From Neurospora tetraspora (Eukaryota > Ascomycota > Sordariomycetes > Sordariales > Sordariaceae): a DNA stretch of 64,000 nucleotides. Position 1 is the first letter of the stretch, and every line of letters begins with the position of its first letter. The DNA lies in NCBI RefSeq assembly GCF_033439725.1, contig NW_026944386.1, positions 744,001 to 808,000 of the forward strand, given 5' to 3'. Shown piece after piece: positions 44,590 to 56,766 of this stretch. A program made the position numbers and the translations under genes. The notes below the pieces were generated by a model. That model had not been told where the DNA came from. It saw only the letters and a program-made list of their open reading frames with translations, and made no database searches.

Positions 44590-44830
44590 TGTGTTTGACA
44601 TGACCTTGCTATGGGCTATGTATTTATCCGAAGGTTCAATATACCGTCTACCGTTACCATACGCTATCAACCGACTACAGCTTAAAGTCCCTTTGGCCCA
44701 CGTCTTAAAGGAATCGAGATGCTTCGCTAGACACTATAACTTGGTCTATACATCAGAAAACTCATGTAACCAACCCTTCGCTTTCTCGCTCCTCCTCGAC
44801 CTCAGGGATTCTGCTCACATCGGACGACAG

Positions 44831-45891
44831 TCAGTCAGTCTTTAGACCAGAGTTAAACTCTGGAGGCCACTCCGCAAGCTGTGAAGGCCACTCATGCTCC
44901 GCACGACACTCAGTCTCTCCGATGTCCGATTCCGTAGGAGTCAACACCACTTCATCGTCACTAGAGGTATCATCGTCATCGTCAGCGTTATTGCCACCCT
45001 CCCGCGTCTCCTCTTCCATACTCCAATAGGCACTGTCGTAGTCCTTGTCACTTCGTACCTCCTTTGCCATTTCATCCTGCACGCTTGTCACGCTTGTTTC
45101 CACGCTGTCTTCCACGTCGTCTTCCTCGTCGTCTTCCACGTCGTCTTCCACGTCGTCTTCCACGTCGTCTTCCACGGCATTTGTCGAATCATCTCTCCCG
45201 CCATTCTCCACAGACTCCTCATTTCCAATCCCATTTTGATGGCCTCCGTCATAGCACTCCTTTTTACTCCCCCTCTGCTTATCATACCATCGTTGCTCGA
45301 CAATTTGTTGATGGTAGGCATAGTTGAAAGCCCAGATATCAGCGTTTACTGTCCGCGAAACGGCGCGACGAAACGTCAGCATGTATCCCCAACTGACCCA
45401 CGTCGCACGGGGCACCCCACCCCATCTCAGCATGTTTGTGACTCACCTTTCCTAACCTCCTCATAAACCTCCTCCGTCCTCCTCCTCAACTCCTCCGTCT
45501 CCATATCCTCCGGCTCACCCCCCAACCTCCCAAACGGATCCCTCGTCCAAGTCTGCGTCATAGCCGCGGCCAAGTACCACAACGCCCACGGCTCATCGAA
45601 CCCCGGTTCTGCCGCGAAAATCGGTGGTCCGCAAATATTTCGCAGGGTCTCCATGATGACGAGCAAGTTGTTGACGCCCTTCATCGGCCAGTCGTCGAGG
45701 AGGATGGGGGTATACGCTGGGTGCGGGTAGAGGAAGTACTCCCGTGATGCGATTAGGAGGGGGGTGTTGAGACGGAGGCGCCGGATGAGGTCGAAGGATA
45801 GGTGGAGGTTGGCCATGCGGAGGGCGAAGTTGTGGCGCGAGATGGGGTCGGGGAGGAGGGAGGTGGGGAGGTGGTAGATGTGGAATTCCAT
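44831..45891 (-). CDS. Hypothetical protein with acidic repeat
   Basis: Two exons, 45891-45447 and 45348-44831, give 320 residues starting MEFHIYHLPTSLLPDPISRH. The first half looks globular (LLIASREYFLYPHPAYTPIL, PWALWYLAAAMTQTWTRDPF), ending in a charged helix. The second half is acidic and disordered, with DDVE repeats encoded by 12-bp tandem units. The intron has a GTGAGT donor and GGACAG acceptor and keeps frame. The gene converges with the dioxygenase gene, 241 bp away. I do not recognise the family. Upstream in-frame codons extend to 46041, but the ATG at 45891 gives the most natural start. Confidence 0.65.
45107..45177 (-). repeat. 12-bp coding minisatellite (DDVE repeat)
   Basis: About five to six tandem copies of a 12-bp unit (plus-strand TCTTCCACGTCG with one variant) lie within the acidic half of the hypothetical protein gene. 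Length changes here would stay in frame. Confidence 0.85.
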
Positions 45892-48800
45892 TTTTGGTAG
45901 GTTGATGGTGGGCTTTGCTGGCGGTGGGTATGATGAAAGTAAAAATACAATCGTTATGTGCGCTGATGTCTGAAAGGCGTTACGGGATGGATAAGAAACG
46001 ATGCGACAACATTGAAGAGTGAGGATAGCAAATATCATCAAGCTCGCAATGTGCAGTCCACGTTTTCTTGTCTTTCACTTCTCACGGTTTCCTCTGTCAA
46101 GCGCAACCCTCCGGAGCGGAACCAAAATCAGCTTGAAGGGAAAGCGAGTATCAGGGAGGAGGAACAGGCAAGAGCTAGGGAATTCCCTCTCACGATGGAA
46201 ATACGCAACCACAGGAAGATGTGTGGTAAGTAAACAAACCCCTGGTTACACTCGCGAGACTTGTCGATGAAGTTGCAAATCTGTCGCTATCTCTACCTAT
46301 GCTCGACATTCTTTGATGCAATTCTTCGATTGAGCTGTCGAAGCAGCAACTTGTTATACCGAATACAGATCTGATCGCACGATCCCAGGTGTCTGTCGCT
46401 TATCTCGTTCCCCGGACTACAGTGATATTGGCACGTTCTTACCTAGTAGGTACCTACCGCACTTATCATCTCTACGTACCTTCCATCATTCAGAACTCCC
46501 CTTTCAAATCGCAGCTTCCCGCGCCAATGAATCCCACATGAAGCTTGGTGCCTCGAGATTGTCAGCCCATCTCACCACTGCAGTCAAGTACCAGCAAATC
46601 CTTGGAGTGCTTCAAACTCTCGCTTTTACCAGCTTCTCAAACGATAAGTACCTCGTTACATCGAACACCGCAGACGCAAAGACATATCTTCACTATGTCG
46701 GATCGATGAGCAACACGTATCCAGGCTTTGCTCTGAATCGAACACGACTGTATTAACATATAGCGTCCCCGACAGTCGAGTGAGCGACGCCTCAGGTTCG
46801 CTCATTTACCCCCGGATTTCCAATCCATACCTTAACTTTCGCTCCTAGATAATATCCAATCCCACGTGCGGTTCCGCTCAATTTGAAGTCAACCAGAACC
46901 ACGGATTCGCAAATTACCCAAGACGAACGAAAGCAACGTTGCCACGGGCAGACAATCTAGGACAAGAAGATCATAGTGTACAAGGTGAGTGAGTGACATG
47001 AGTGCCGTGTGTCCAGTTGCTGCGGTACCGGTCTTCGGCAAAGTAACACGGCTTGAGCATCGCGGGGATGCAAAGTTTCTGACACTAGAAGGAGGAGGAA
47101 ACGATCATCAGCTTGGCAGTTTGTTTACTGTACTGTGTATTTTCTGAGCTTGCTTGCCCTGAATATCACCGTCCAGATGACGAAAGAAGATCGAGATGAT
47201 CACACATTTGATAGCAGTTAAGATCGCCGTACATATGCTCCGTTTATACCCCATAGTGGTAGTAGTACTCTATACAGTGCTGTCTATCATCGCTCCCTCA
47301 TATAACCATACTGTGGTAGGTAGTCCAGTTTAGCTTCCACATTCCAGTGCAAGTCAGTCCTCTCCGCATTCCCGTCCCGTCTTTACATTCCAACCACATT
47401 CCACAATTCCATTCCGCATTCCATTCCACTTTGCTCTTTTGCACATCGGGCGGGACTCATGCAGCACTGACACCTGCATGCAGGTCCGCACATCCACCCG
47501 CCCACATTTGAACCGCAGAAACCGGTACATAAGCCCGTTGGTCATGCAGGGCCGTTAAACCTAAACCTGCATAATGATTGCATCCTGCAGTTCACTGCAT
47601 TGCGCTTGCGGGTACCTGGCAGCTGGCACGGCATAGCGGCATTCCACTGGACTGCAATGTTGCAATTGGAAAACGTTTTGCTTGGAAGCCTCCATGGAGG
47701 TGTTCGTTCCATTCACTGCAGTTTCCTTCGGCGGAAGTCGACACCGTCCCAACTGGAACGGAAGTGCATGAACCATCCATGCGAACTGTTCGAACCATAC
47801 GTCGACAAGGCCCGGCGGGGACCACGGAACGGTTGGGACATGGCCACGGAGATCTCGTAAGGCTTAATCATCATCTTTCTTCTGCCGTTCCGTTTTTACT
47901 AAAGGCCATGTGGAAGTTAGGTAGGTAGGTATGGGACTGGGAGATGGGATGCAACGCTGCTTCTTTAACCGGTAGGTAGCTTTACCGGTGTACCGGTCGG
48001 TGTACCGGTCAACCACGCAGCAGCCTTAACCCATGAATTCAAGGCCCCAAGGCCCGCAAGACCCCAAGGTCTCATGGACTTGTTGACACGGCACTGCACC
48101 GTACGTCGAGACGCGCGTCAAGAATTTGAAGTGATATGTAAAACGGAGGATCATCGCCATGGCATGGCAGAGTTACATACAGCTTCACCCCTAGCAATAC
48201 GACCGACCGTTCGCTGACCCAGGTGCCAGCGAGCGACCAAGTGACCGGTGACCGGTGACAGGGGAACGAACGGCCATCAATTCCATTCCTTCTTCGGTCC
48301 TTCCATAGGCATTCCAGAAGGATACACACGCAGAAAGGATTCCTGCAGCCGTAACGGCAGCGTGTTTGATGTTTGATGTGCTGCTCTATGATAAGCTCCA
48401 CAGTGACGCCGAGGGATCGGTGCTGCCCTGCCCAGACTTGCTAGGTTAGCGTAGGCCTGTTAACCCCTGATTAGCGCAGCCTGCATAGGCACTGACGGGA
48501 ATGCCATGTTTCCAAACTTGGAGACAGACAGGACCGTTTCGTTCGTTAGCCTTGTCGCGTCGCCCTGTCGCATCGCCCTATTGCTGATGGAGTCCGCGGG
48601 TCCGTAGTGTAGTGTATGTAGAGTCCGTGGGTCCGTATCGAAAAGGCTGTTGTATTCCTGGATAATATGTGTGTCATTTTGCCAGCGTTGTATCCAGGAG
48701 ATTGGGAAAATGGTTTGTGGTGTTTGGGTTATTAAACGGTCCCCAGTTTTTCTTCTCTTCCTTCTGTTTTTGGATTTGAGACTGAGGGAAGCGTTTTGAC

Positions 48801-49266
48801 CTCTTCTTCTTCTGAGTGGGGGAAATGAAACGACCAAACTTTTTTACTTTTAGTTCCGTTGTCTCAAATGACGAGTCGCCTACCTACTGGCCCCGTTGCA
48901 ACCCGCGGAATTGATACCGTCGTTTCTTCCATGATTTCCATCTTGGTTTTCTCAAAAGTGATAACCGAACACAGCAAACTGTCGGGATCCGTTCCCCGGT
49001 TGGTGTGTTTCTCGCTGTTCCTTCCTTGCTTTTTCTATGAGCGACCTTGACTTGACCATGAACACTCACTTAACACCGTTCGGCCAAGACAGGTAGGTGA
49101 GGTGTTCGCTCGTTCGAAACATCGGGCCATCCGGGTAGGAATTTAGCGATGCCCCCATCTCTGCCCCCATCTCTGCCCCCATCTCTGCCCCATCGGGCAG
49201 TGCTAGTCGGTACCTGCAGTAGCGTCGCTAGGCGTGCAACTCCACAGGCCACGAGGACGTCCCAGC
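45892..49266. other. Gene-poor stretch at the right edge of the island
   Basis: Many short ATG frames occur, none with recognisable protein features or consistent splice sites. Repeated short words are common: GCATTCCA/GGAATG around 47340-47770, ACCGGT clusters at about 47970-48010 and 48240-48260, and a 12-bp minisatellite near 49151. The base composition is normal, so it is not RIP-mutated. Confidence 0.5.
49151..49194 (+). repeat. 12-bp minisatellite
   Basis: Three perfect tandem copies of GCCCCCATCTCT and a partial fourth, 70 bp outside the right LTR terminus. Confidence 0.85.
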
Positions 49267-49660
49267 TGTCAGATTTACTGGTTTTATTGAATGAATCTGT
49301 GTAATTGACTCGAGCGCTCTCTCTGCAGAAGGTCTAGGGGTCTGGGGGTATCCTATATTTGCTAAGACCTGTTAAATCAGGTAGCTGGGACTCTAGTATC
49401 TTATCACGGGGCAAGGCGACGGTTAGGGGGTAAGTTGGATATGCGTAGTTATACGAGGAGAGAAGGAGAAAGGTGTGCGCAAGTCTAGCGATATAGGGCA
49501 GGGCACGAAGGCCATACCCAGAGCCGGGACTAGAGCACGTATATATGCACGTAACGTGCCATTGGCCAATGGCAGTAATAGTACGGTACGAGGCTCGATT
49601 GCCTATAGCGGGAGCCGTGTATAAACAAGGTAGTTATAAGTAATCTTGTAATATTACCTC
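49267..49660 (-). repeat. 3' LTR of the right retroelement (minus orientation)
   Basis: On the minus strand this segment ends ..CCAGTAAATCTGACA at 49267, the same terminus as the left LTR at 4019. It matches that LTR over about 130 bp in inverted orientation. It has normal base composition, and the switch to AT-rich sequence comes at about 49640-49670. The inner boundary is uncertain because no clear TG start was identified. Confidence 0.55.
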
Positions 49661-52600
49661 CTTGTAAAAGAAGTTTTAGAGCTTTAAAATCTATATATAT
49701 ATGAAATAATAGATTATCCTTTAATTCCCATCTTCAAATTCCTCTATCCATAATTAAAACGTTTGCTCGAACTCCTCCGCTCGCAGCTCCCGGATTTTCC
49801 TTATATCCTTAATTTTACCCGGTTTTTAATTATCGTTTCCTTATTAATATGTTTCCGTTTTTAATTTATTTATTATGTTCTCCGTAGGTAGCCTCCTTCC
49901 TTAATATATTTCTAATAATTTCCTAAATATTAACTTAAAAACGTCGTTTATTTTTTCTATATTATCCGCCAATAATTCTTCTATAAGTTAATTGGGATTC
50001 TTTTTTATTAGCGGGCTAGTTAGCGGGTTAGGCCTCGTTATAATTCCTTCTACGAGCAAATTAATTAATTTTTTTAGGTCTACGATACGTTTAGAGCGTT
50101 TTGGTACTGCGGGTATAGTAAGTTATAGGGTTAGGGCTGGCGATTGGGGTATTAGAGCGACGGCGGCGGGACGGGGTATTAGGGTAGTAATAATTAGGCG
50201 GGGTATTGAAGCGGTAGTAATTAGGCGGGGTATTAGAGCTTTCTTTTATAATATAATTTTAATTTTTAATTATTATTAAATTTTAAATAGGATCGGTACT
50301 TTAGGGTAATTATTATAGAAAGTTTTAATTGCTTTCTTTATATTAATTACGTTAGTTAGCGGTTCCTTAATTAAATTGTAATAAATTTATAGAATTATAT
50401 AGAATTAGTAGTAATTATCACCCTTTTATCTATAGGATAATAGCTAATTTAGTTTTTATTTTATAATTTCCTTATAATTATTAATTTATATTATTACTTT
50501 ATTTCTATTAGCTTTTATATTTCTTTAGATATTAATTTAGTTAGGTATTGTTTTTAAAAAAAGTTTAATTATCAATATATAAAATATTAGCGAATATGTT
50601 ATATTAATGGGTAGTACTAATTTAATATTATATAATTTCATTTAATTAATTTCAAAAGGGCTTTTCTACCTAGGGTAGAATTTATTATAAAGGCGGCCGT
50701 TAGCGAGGTTAATTATATTTGATATAATTAAATCTTGAATTTAATATTTGGGTATATCCGAATGTTTTTATTAGTATTAAATTCGTAGCGGTTTTATATT
50801 TTTTTAATCGAAGTTCGAATATAATTTTAAATAGTTTCGAAGTGGGCTAATAATTCGTTAGTTTTCAAATATTTTTTCTATTAAATTAAGGATAGTTATA
50901 ATATTATAATTAAAGATAGTTCGATGTTTATTTGAAGGTGGAAATTGTAATTAGTAAAGAACGGGGTTATTCTTATAGTTTTTAATAGTATATTATTACT
51001 TATACATTTTATTAAGGGGAGTTAGCGAACTTAATCTATTTATATTTAATTTATAAATATTTATAAATATCATTCTATTTTTACGTTAATACGCTCTATT
51101 TAGGTATTCGTTTAAGGGTGGAAAGCGGAGCTTAATAGTCTTTGAATAGTTAGTTTTTTATAAATTATAGTTTAGAATATTAATATAAATTAAAAGCCTC
51201 TATTTAATATTATAATATTGGGAAGGTTATAGAGGGTATATGTATAATTGATAAAATAGTCGGCGAATTCTTTTATTTTTACAATTTTAGTAGTAATATA
51301 GTATTGTATCTTAATAAAGTAATTTATTATAATAGTAATATATTTAAAATTTTAGTTTAAATGAATATTCTCTAGGAGGGGTAAAATATAATTAACGGTA
51401 ATATTATACTATAGTACGAAAGCGGTTAGTATTAATTTTAAATATTTAGCTTTAGCGCGCCGTAATATTTTCGTTTTTAAGTAAATTAAATATTCTTTAT
51501 AATAAATTCTAATAGATTTTATTATACTAGATTAATGCTAAAATTTGTTTATTTATATTTAAGTTTTATTCTTATTAGGGTATTCCGCTATCAGTAAAGA
51601 GTAAGCGTGATAAATTAATTATGAGTAAGTAGCGGTATTATTTGGGTTAATAAATATTTTCTTCTTATAGTAAGTTTTGCTTCCTATTATAGAATACTCT
51701 ATAAAGGTTACTTTTAATTTCTTCTTAATATATAATTGCTATTCTAATTAGTTAGGATTTTATAAGTAGGTTACTACTTCCTATATAAATATTAATTTCA
51801 TATAATTATTATTAATAATACTATTAGTTAATTATTCTAATTCTTTTAAAATGTTAAAGGCGAGTAAGAGAATATCGTTATTAAAATTTAGGGCTATAGT
51901 AGAAATATTAAATAAGGTTTCTAAATACCCGTCTTCGAATTTAGCCGAGTTACTTAAGTTACGATTATATATTTTTAAATAGTAATCCTTTATATTTAAA
52001 AATATATTTTCGGGTTTTTTATTTAGGGTATTAGGGTATAAATTCTGTAAATTGGGGGTATAACGGATTAGAAAGTCGAAGCGAGATAGGAATTGAAATT
52101 ATTATATATAATGCGGGGTAAATTATTTATTCGTTATAAAAGTCTTTAAATTTTTATAATCCGTTAAAATATTAAACGGTTATTAAGCGCCTTCGAATTT
52201 AGGCTTCTATTCTTCTAAAGCTTTAATAATAATTAGTAATTCTTTATTATAAATATTATAATTATATTCCTAAGTAGTATACTATAACGAGAAGTAAGTA
52301 ATTAGGTATAGTATTGCGTTATTCCTATATTAGGACACGGTACTATTGGAAGCCTAATTAGAAGCGTTAATTTTAACGATTATTCTTTTTGTTTAATTAT
52401 ATATATATAAAGTAGGTCCGCTATTAAAAACTACTTTTTAAGTTTCGAAAATAGTTTATTAAATTAGGGTTTAATCTTATTTTATATCCTTTGTATAAGA
52501 TTGTAGAGCGGTATTATTATTAATAAAAGCTTTTTAATAAAACGATAATAGAAGTTAATAAAGTTTAAAAAATTTTATGAAATGTTTTTGGAAATAGGGG

Positions 52601-55600
52601 CTATTAGTCTACGATAGTTTTAATTTTCTTTAGGTCTATTTCGATACTTCCTAGTATAATCATTAGTTTAAAGTATTTAATCTTTTTAATATAGAATTCG
52701 TATTTAGCAATATTTATTTATAAGTTAATTTTAATTAATTATTTTCAAACGTCTTGAATATATTTTTTATATTTTGTCTTATTAATAGAAAGAATTAGAA
52801 TATTATTTAGATATACCGTTATATATATATTGAAAATATTATATAGGATATTATTTATATAGTTCTAGAAGGTACCGGGGGCGCCCTAGAATCTAAAAAG
52901 GTATACTAAAGATTCACATAATTTAAAATACGTAATAAATACTATTAATTATTCGTAGCCTTCCGCAATATAAATATAATTAAAAGCAGTAATAATATTT
53001 AATTTAATGAAAAGCTTTATTTTATAAATAGTAGTTAAAGTTTTTTTAATAAACGGGAGGGGGTATTTACTTTTAAAAGTAATATTATTAATCCTTCGGT
53101 AATTAACGTAAATATATATTTTTCTACTTAACTTCTTTAAAAGGAAAATAGGGGAAGCGGCCTTCGATTGGAATAGTTAAATAGAATTATTTTTAAAGTT
53201 ATTATTTATTTAGTTTTTAATTATATTTGATTCGTTTAGGTTAAATAAGCGGGATCGAAAGTATAATAATTATTTTCTTAATCTAAATTCGATTTTTAAA
53301 TCGTAAACATAATACGGGGGTAAGATTATAACTTTCTTTAATTTCAAAACGTCAATATACTTCTAGTACTAATTGGGAAACTTTTCTTTTATTTAATTAT
53401 TAATTTTAAGAAATTTATCGGCTTTTTCGTAAAATTTAATAATATTTTCTTTGATAATTTTAATTATCTTAGTAATTTCTTTATAGTATTTAAAATTTTT
53501 ATTTTCCTTACTTTTTAAATATATTTTGTTAATTACCTTAGTAGTCTAGATAGCGATTTTGAAATTTCTACCTATATAAGCGTCGATTTAAATATAGAAA
53601 CGTTTATTTAATAAATTCCTATATTTAGTACCCTTACTTACTATAATTTCCTTTACTATTTCCTTTATTAATAAATTTATTAATAATTCTAATTCCAATT
53701 TTTTTTTATCCGCCTTATCCCTACCCTTCTGTTAATAACGTTTTTATTATTTCTTTACTCCTTAGGATCTAGGACGCTTCTTTTTCCGTTTTTAACCCAG
53801 GTTTCCTTTTCTACTCTAACTTCTTTAATAACTTCCTTAATTTCTATATACGAAATTTAGAAAGACCTTGATTTATATATTTCGTAGAATTAATTAAAAT
53901 TCGCCGAATTAAAGTTTTTAATATTATTTAGGTCGATAGGGTCGTTCAAGTAATAGGTTCGGTAGATTAGGGTATAATAATCCGCGTTAAGCTTCCGAAT
54001 TCTAATAATTACATAATAAATCGTAGGTTTAATAACTGGTTGGATAGACTTTAGGGTAATAAGGGTTTTTAAAATAGTCGTGGGTTTTAAGGTTATATAG
54101 GTCCGCCGCGCTTTTAACTTCGCGAATCGTTACCTTATAACGCATTTCGCTTACTATACGGGTACTAGGTAGCTAATAGTTATCGGATTAAAATCTTTAA
54201 TAATAATAGGTTCGAATTGTTTTATTTTTATAGTTACTATAGGAGTTATTATACAGTTAATAGCTTCCTAATAGCGTTTTCTATAGTCCTACGCTTTAAA
54301 TAGCTAGAATAGAGTTTTTAGGAAGTCTATTAGTAAGTAGCGGCGGCCAATATATTTGCTTATAAAAATAACCGAACTATTTAATTACAATATTGTAGGG
54401 TTATAATATTTTAATTATAATATATTTAGAATAATAAGATAATTAATTATAAAATTATAAATTAATATAGTAATTATTTTAATATAGTATCCCATTTATA
54501 ACTGAATTTAGTAGTAATTAATAATAAGGTCCTTTAATACCCCGTCGGTTAAATATAAGGTTTTCAGTTTAGTAAGTTTTAATAATAGTAATATAAAGTG
54601 GGTAGCGAATTAACGATTGATAAAAGCGAGTATAGAATATCCGCTATTATTTAAGACGGTATATTTATTTCTAATATTATACGGTCTATAAACGATATAA
54701 ACAGAAAGGAAAATAGAATTATTATTATAATTATCTAAAATTAAATTCTTTAATTAAATTATTTTTAAATTTATTAAATCTATATCTTCTTTTTTTATTA
54801 TAATTATTAAAAACGACGGCTTTTCTGCGCAATTTAGCGGGGAGGTATTATATTTCCCGTACTATATTTAATAGTGGGGGCCGGGGTTAAAGTAGTGGCG
54901 GTAATTAAAGCGGCGGGAGCGGCCTTTCTAATACTTATAGCGTTAATATAAGCGGTATTACTATAGCTAGCCTATCCTATAGTGGGTTTGGTAGCGCTAA
55001 CGCCGCTATTATTACTACTATAACTATAATTATTATAGCGGTTCCTATTCTTTTTAGTATAAAGAATATTAGTATTAATATTATTATAGTAATTAATAGC
55101 CTAATAACCCTCCCTACTATAGCGTTTACAAAGGTTATTTTAAAAATAATAATTAAAGATAGTTTTATTAATTATTTTACCTAGTAAAATATTAAAAATA
55201 GATATAGTATTAATATCTATAGTATTACTACTTTAGGTAATAGTACGTTCGGTAGTAGTACTATTAAAACTTTTTTTTATTATTAGAACTATTTTTATAG
55301 AACGGAGTAACGTTTTAATTATATTAAGTATAATCTTTAAAATTAGTTGTAAGGTTATAGTACGATAGGGTGAGAATACGTTCAGTATACGATAGTAGGT
55401 CTATTTTAAAAGGTAGACTTTAGCTTGGCCGGTAGAGAATGTCCGGCTAGGCGATAAAGGTTTTTATTTTATACGCGAGCCCTTAGTAGGCCCAGGATCC
55501 GGCGTTCGGCCTTTAATTATACGCTTTTATTATTATTGTACTTATTCTATTGCTTGTTATAATGGCCCCCTTGCTCCGCCTTATTGCTTTTATCAGTTCG

Positions 55601-56100
55601 TTATAACGTTTTAGTCTTCGGCTTAATGCCTAAGCCTTTTAATACGATAATTTTATAATTATCCCCCCTTCTAATAGTTATAATCCTTCATAGTTTGGTT
55701 ATATTTTTTAATTTTAAAGTATAATTTAGGTTTTAGTTAGTTACGCTTTAGCGTGGTATGGGTAGGCCCTTTATTAGCGACCCTTCGCCTTTATTTATTA
55801 TATTATATTATTCCCCCCCCTAACGACACTTAGCCCTCTAAGCGCTTACTTATTGCGGTTGCTTACCTTAGGGAGTAATTATTTATTCTTCTTTTTTTCT
55901 TCTTTAGAATTAAAGAATTCTTTCTTCTCTTTTATTTTTTTCCTCCTTATAATAATTATATTACGACTATAATTAATATAAATCAATTTCTAATTGTCCC
56001 TATATAGGAGCGCTAGTTTAATAGCGACTTTATAGCGCTTTTTAGTACCGAATTTCTTAGAATTACTGGCTTCCTAATTATTTAGATTAAGTCTATCCTT
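49661..56100 (-). mobile_element. RIP-mutated Ty3/gypsy-type retrotransposon
   Basis: Extreme AT-richness with CpA and TpG nearly absent (positions 49861-49920 contain no CA and one TG). Minus-strand reading gives gypsy pol relics: a YLDDILI-type box near 52795-52840, and an RNase H/connection segment near 52020-52100 reading QFLSRFDFLIRYTP. Sequence nearer the LTR, about 49720-49800, still shows a mostly open coding tail. The RT-RNase H-integrase-LTR order with RT about 3.2 kb from the LTR fits gypsy. A less AT-rich patch at about 55430-55800 may be the 5' LTR/leader, so the 5' boundary is approximate. No functional product is possible. Confidence 0.7.
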
Positions 56101-56622
56101 CGTTAGTAGTCTTATAACCCCGTTAAGGGTTTTTTATTTATTTAATATATTGTAAATATTTCTTTACTAGATTCTTTGATTTATTAATAATGTACTAATA
56201 TTAATTTACCTCCTAGGATGGCGAAAATATATTTTATAATTAATATTCGGTAATTATTTACCTTAATTTACTATTCCCTTACTATTAGTAAATTAAGGAC
56301 TCTAATAATAATTACGTACGTTACTAGGTATAGAAGTAAGTTTATTGCCTCGTAGATTATCCTTTGTTTATTTTTAACTTACTTTATTAATTAACTTTTA
56401 ATAATTTAAATCCCTTATAAATACCTTAAGTTATTTTAAATTTATTAATATAGCGTCCTAAATATCCTAAAATATATTTAGCTCTATATAAGTACCAATG
56501 CTAGCGATTCTTAGGTTAGGACCAGTATTAATAAGCGTATCCGTTTTAATAGTTTTAAGGCGAAGCGTTTATTATCAGTATTTTATAATTAATTAGAAAG
56601 GTTTTTTAAAGAATATACTTCT

Positions 56623-56761
56623 TGTGATGGTATTTGTGGGATGCATCTGTCATTACAACTATATAAGACCACTTGAGCAACCGAATTGCCAGCTTCGGTT
56701 ACTTGTACCCTTTTGCGGGGACACGGGCTGGTTAGTGTAGTAGTCTGCCACCACTGTGACA
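56623..56761. mobile_element. 139-bp solo LTR (or TRIM-like) with 5-bp target duplication
   Basis: A GC-balanced block inside RIP-mutated sequence. It begins TGTGATGG and ends CTGTGACA (TG..CA), and is flanked by CTTCT at 56618-56622 and 56762-56766. It contains CA and TG steps, unlike its surroundings, so it was inserted after RIP or is too short to be recognised by it. No internal coding sequence is present. Confidence 0.75.
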
Positions 56762-56766
56762 CTTCT

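Noticed and set aside
49992-50279. 95-codon plus frame with GxR-like repeated segments (GIRAVVIRRGIEAVVIRRGI)
   Set aside because: It derives from a short internal tandem repeat (GGCGGGGTATT units) in RIP-mutated retroelement sequence, not from a conserved protein.
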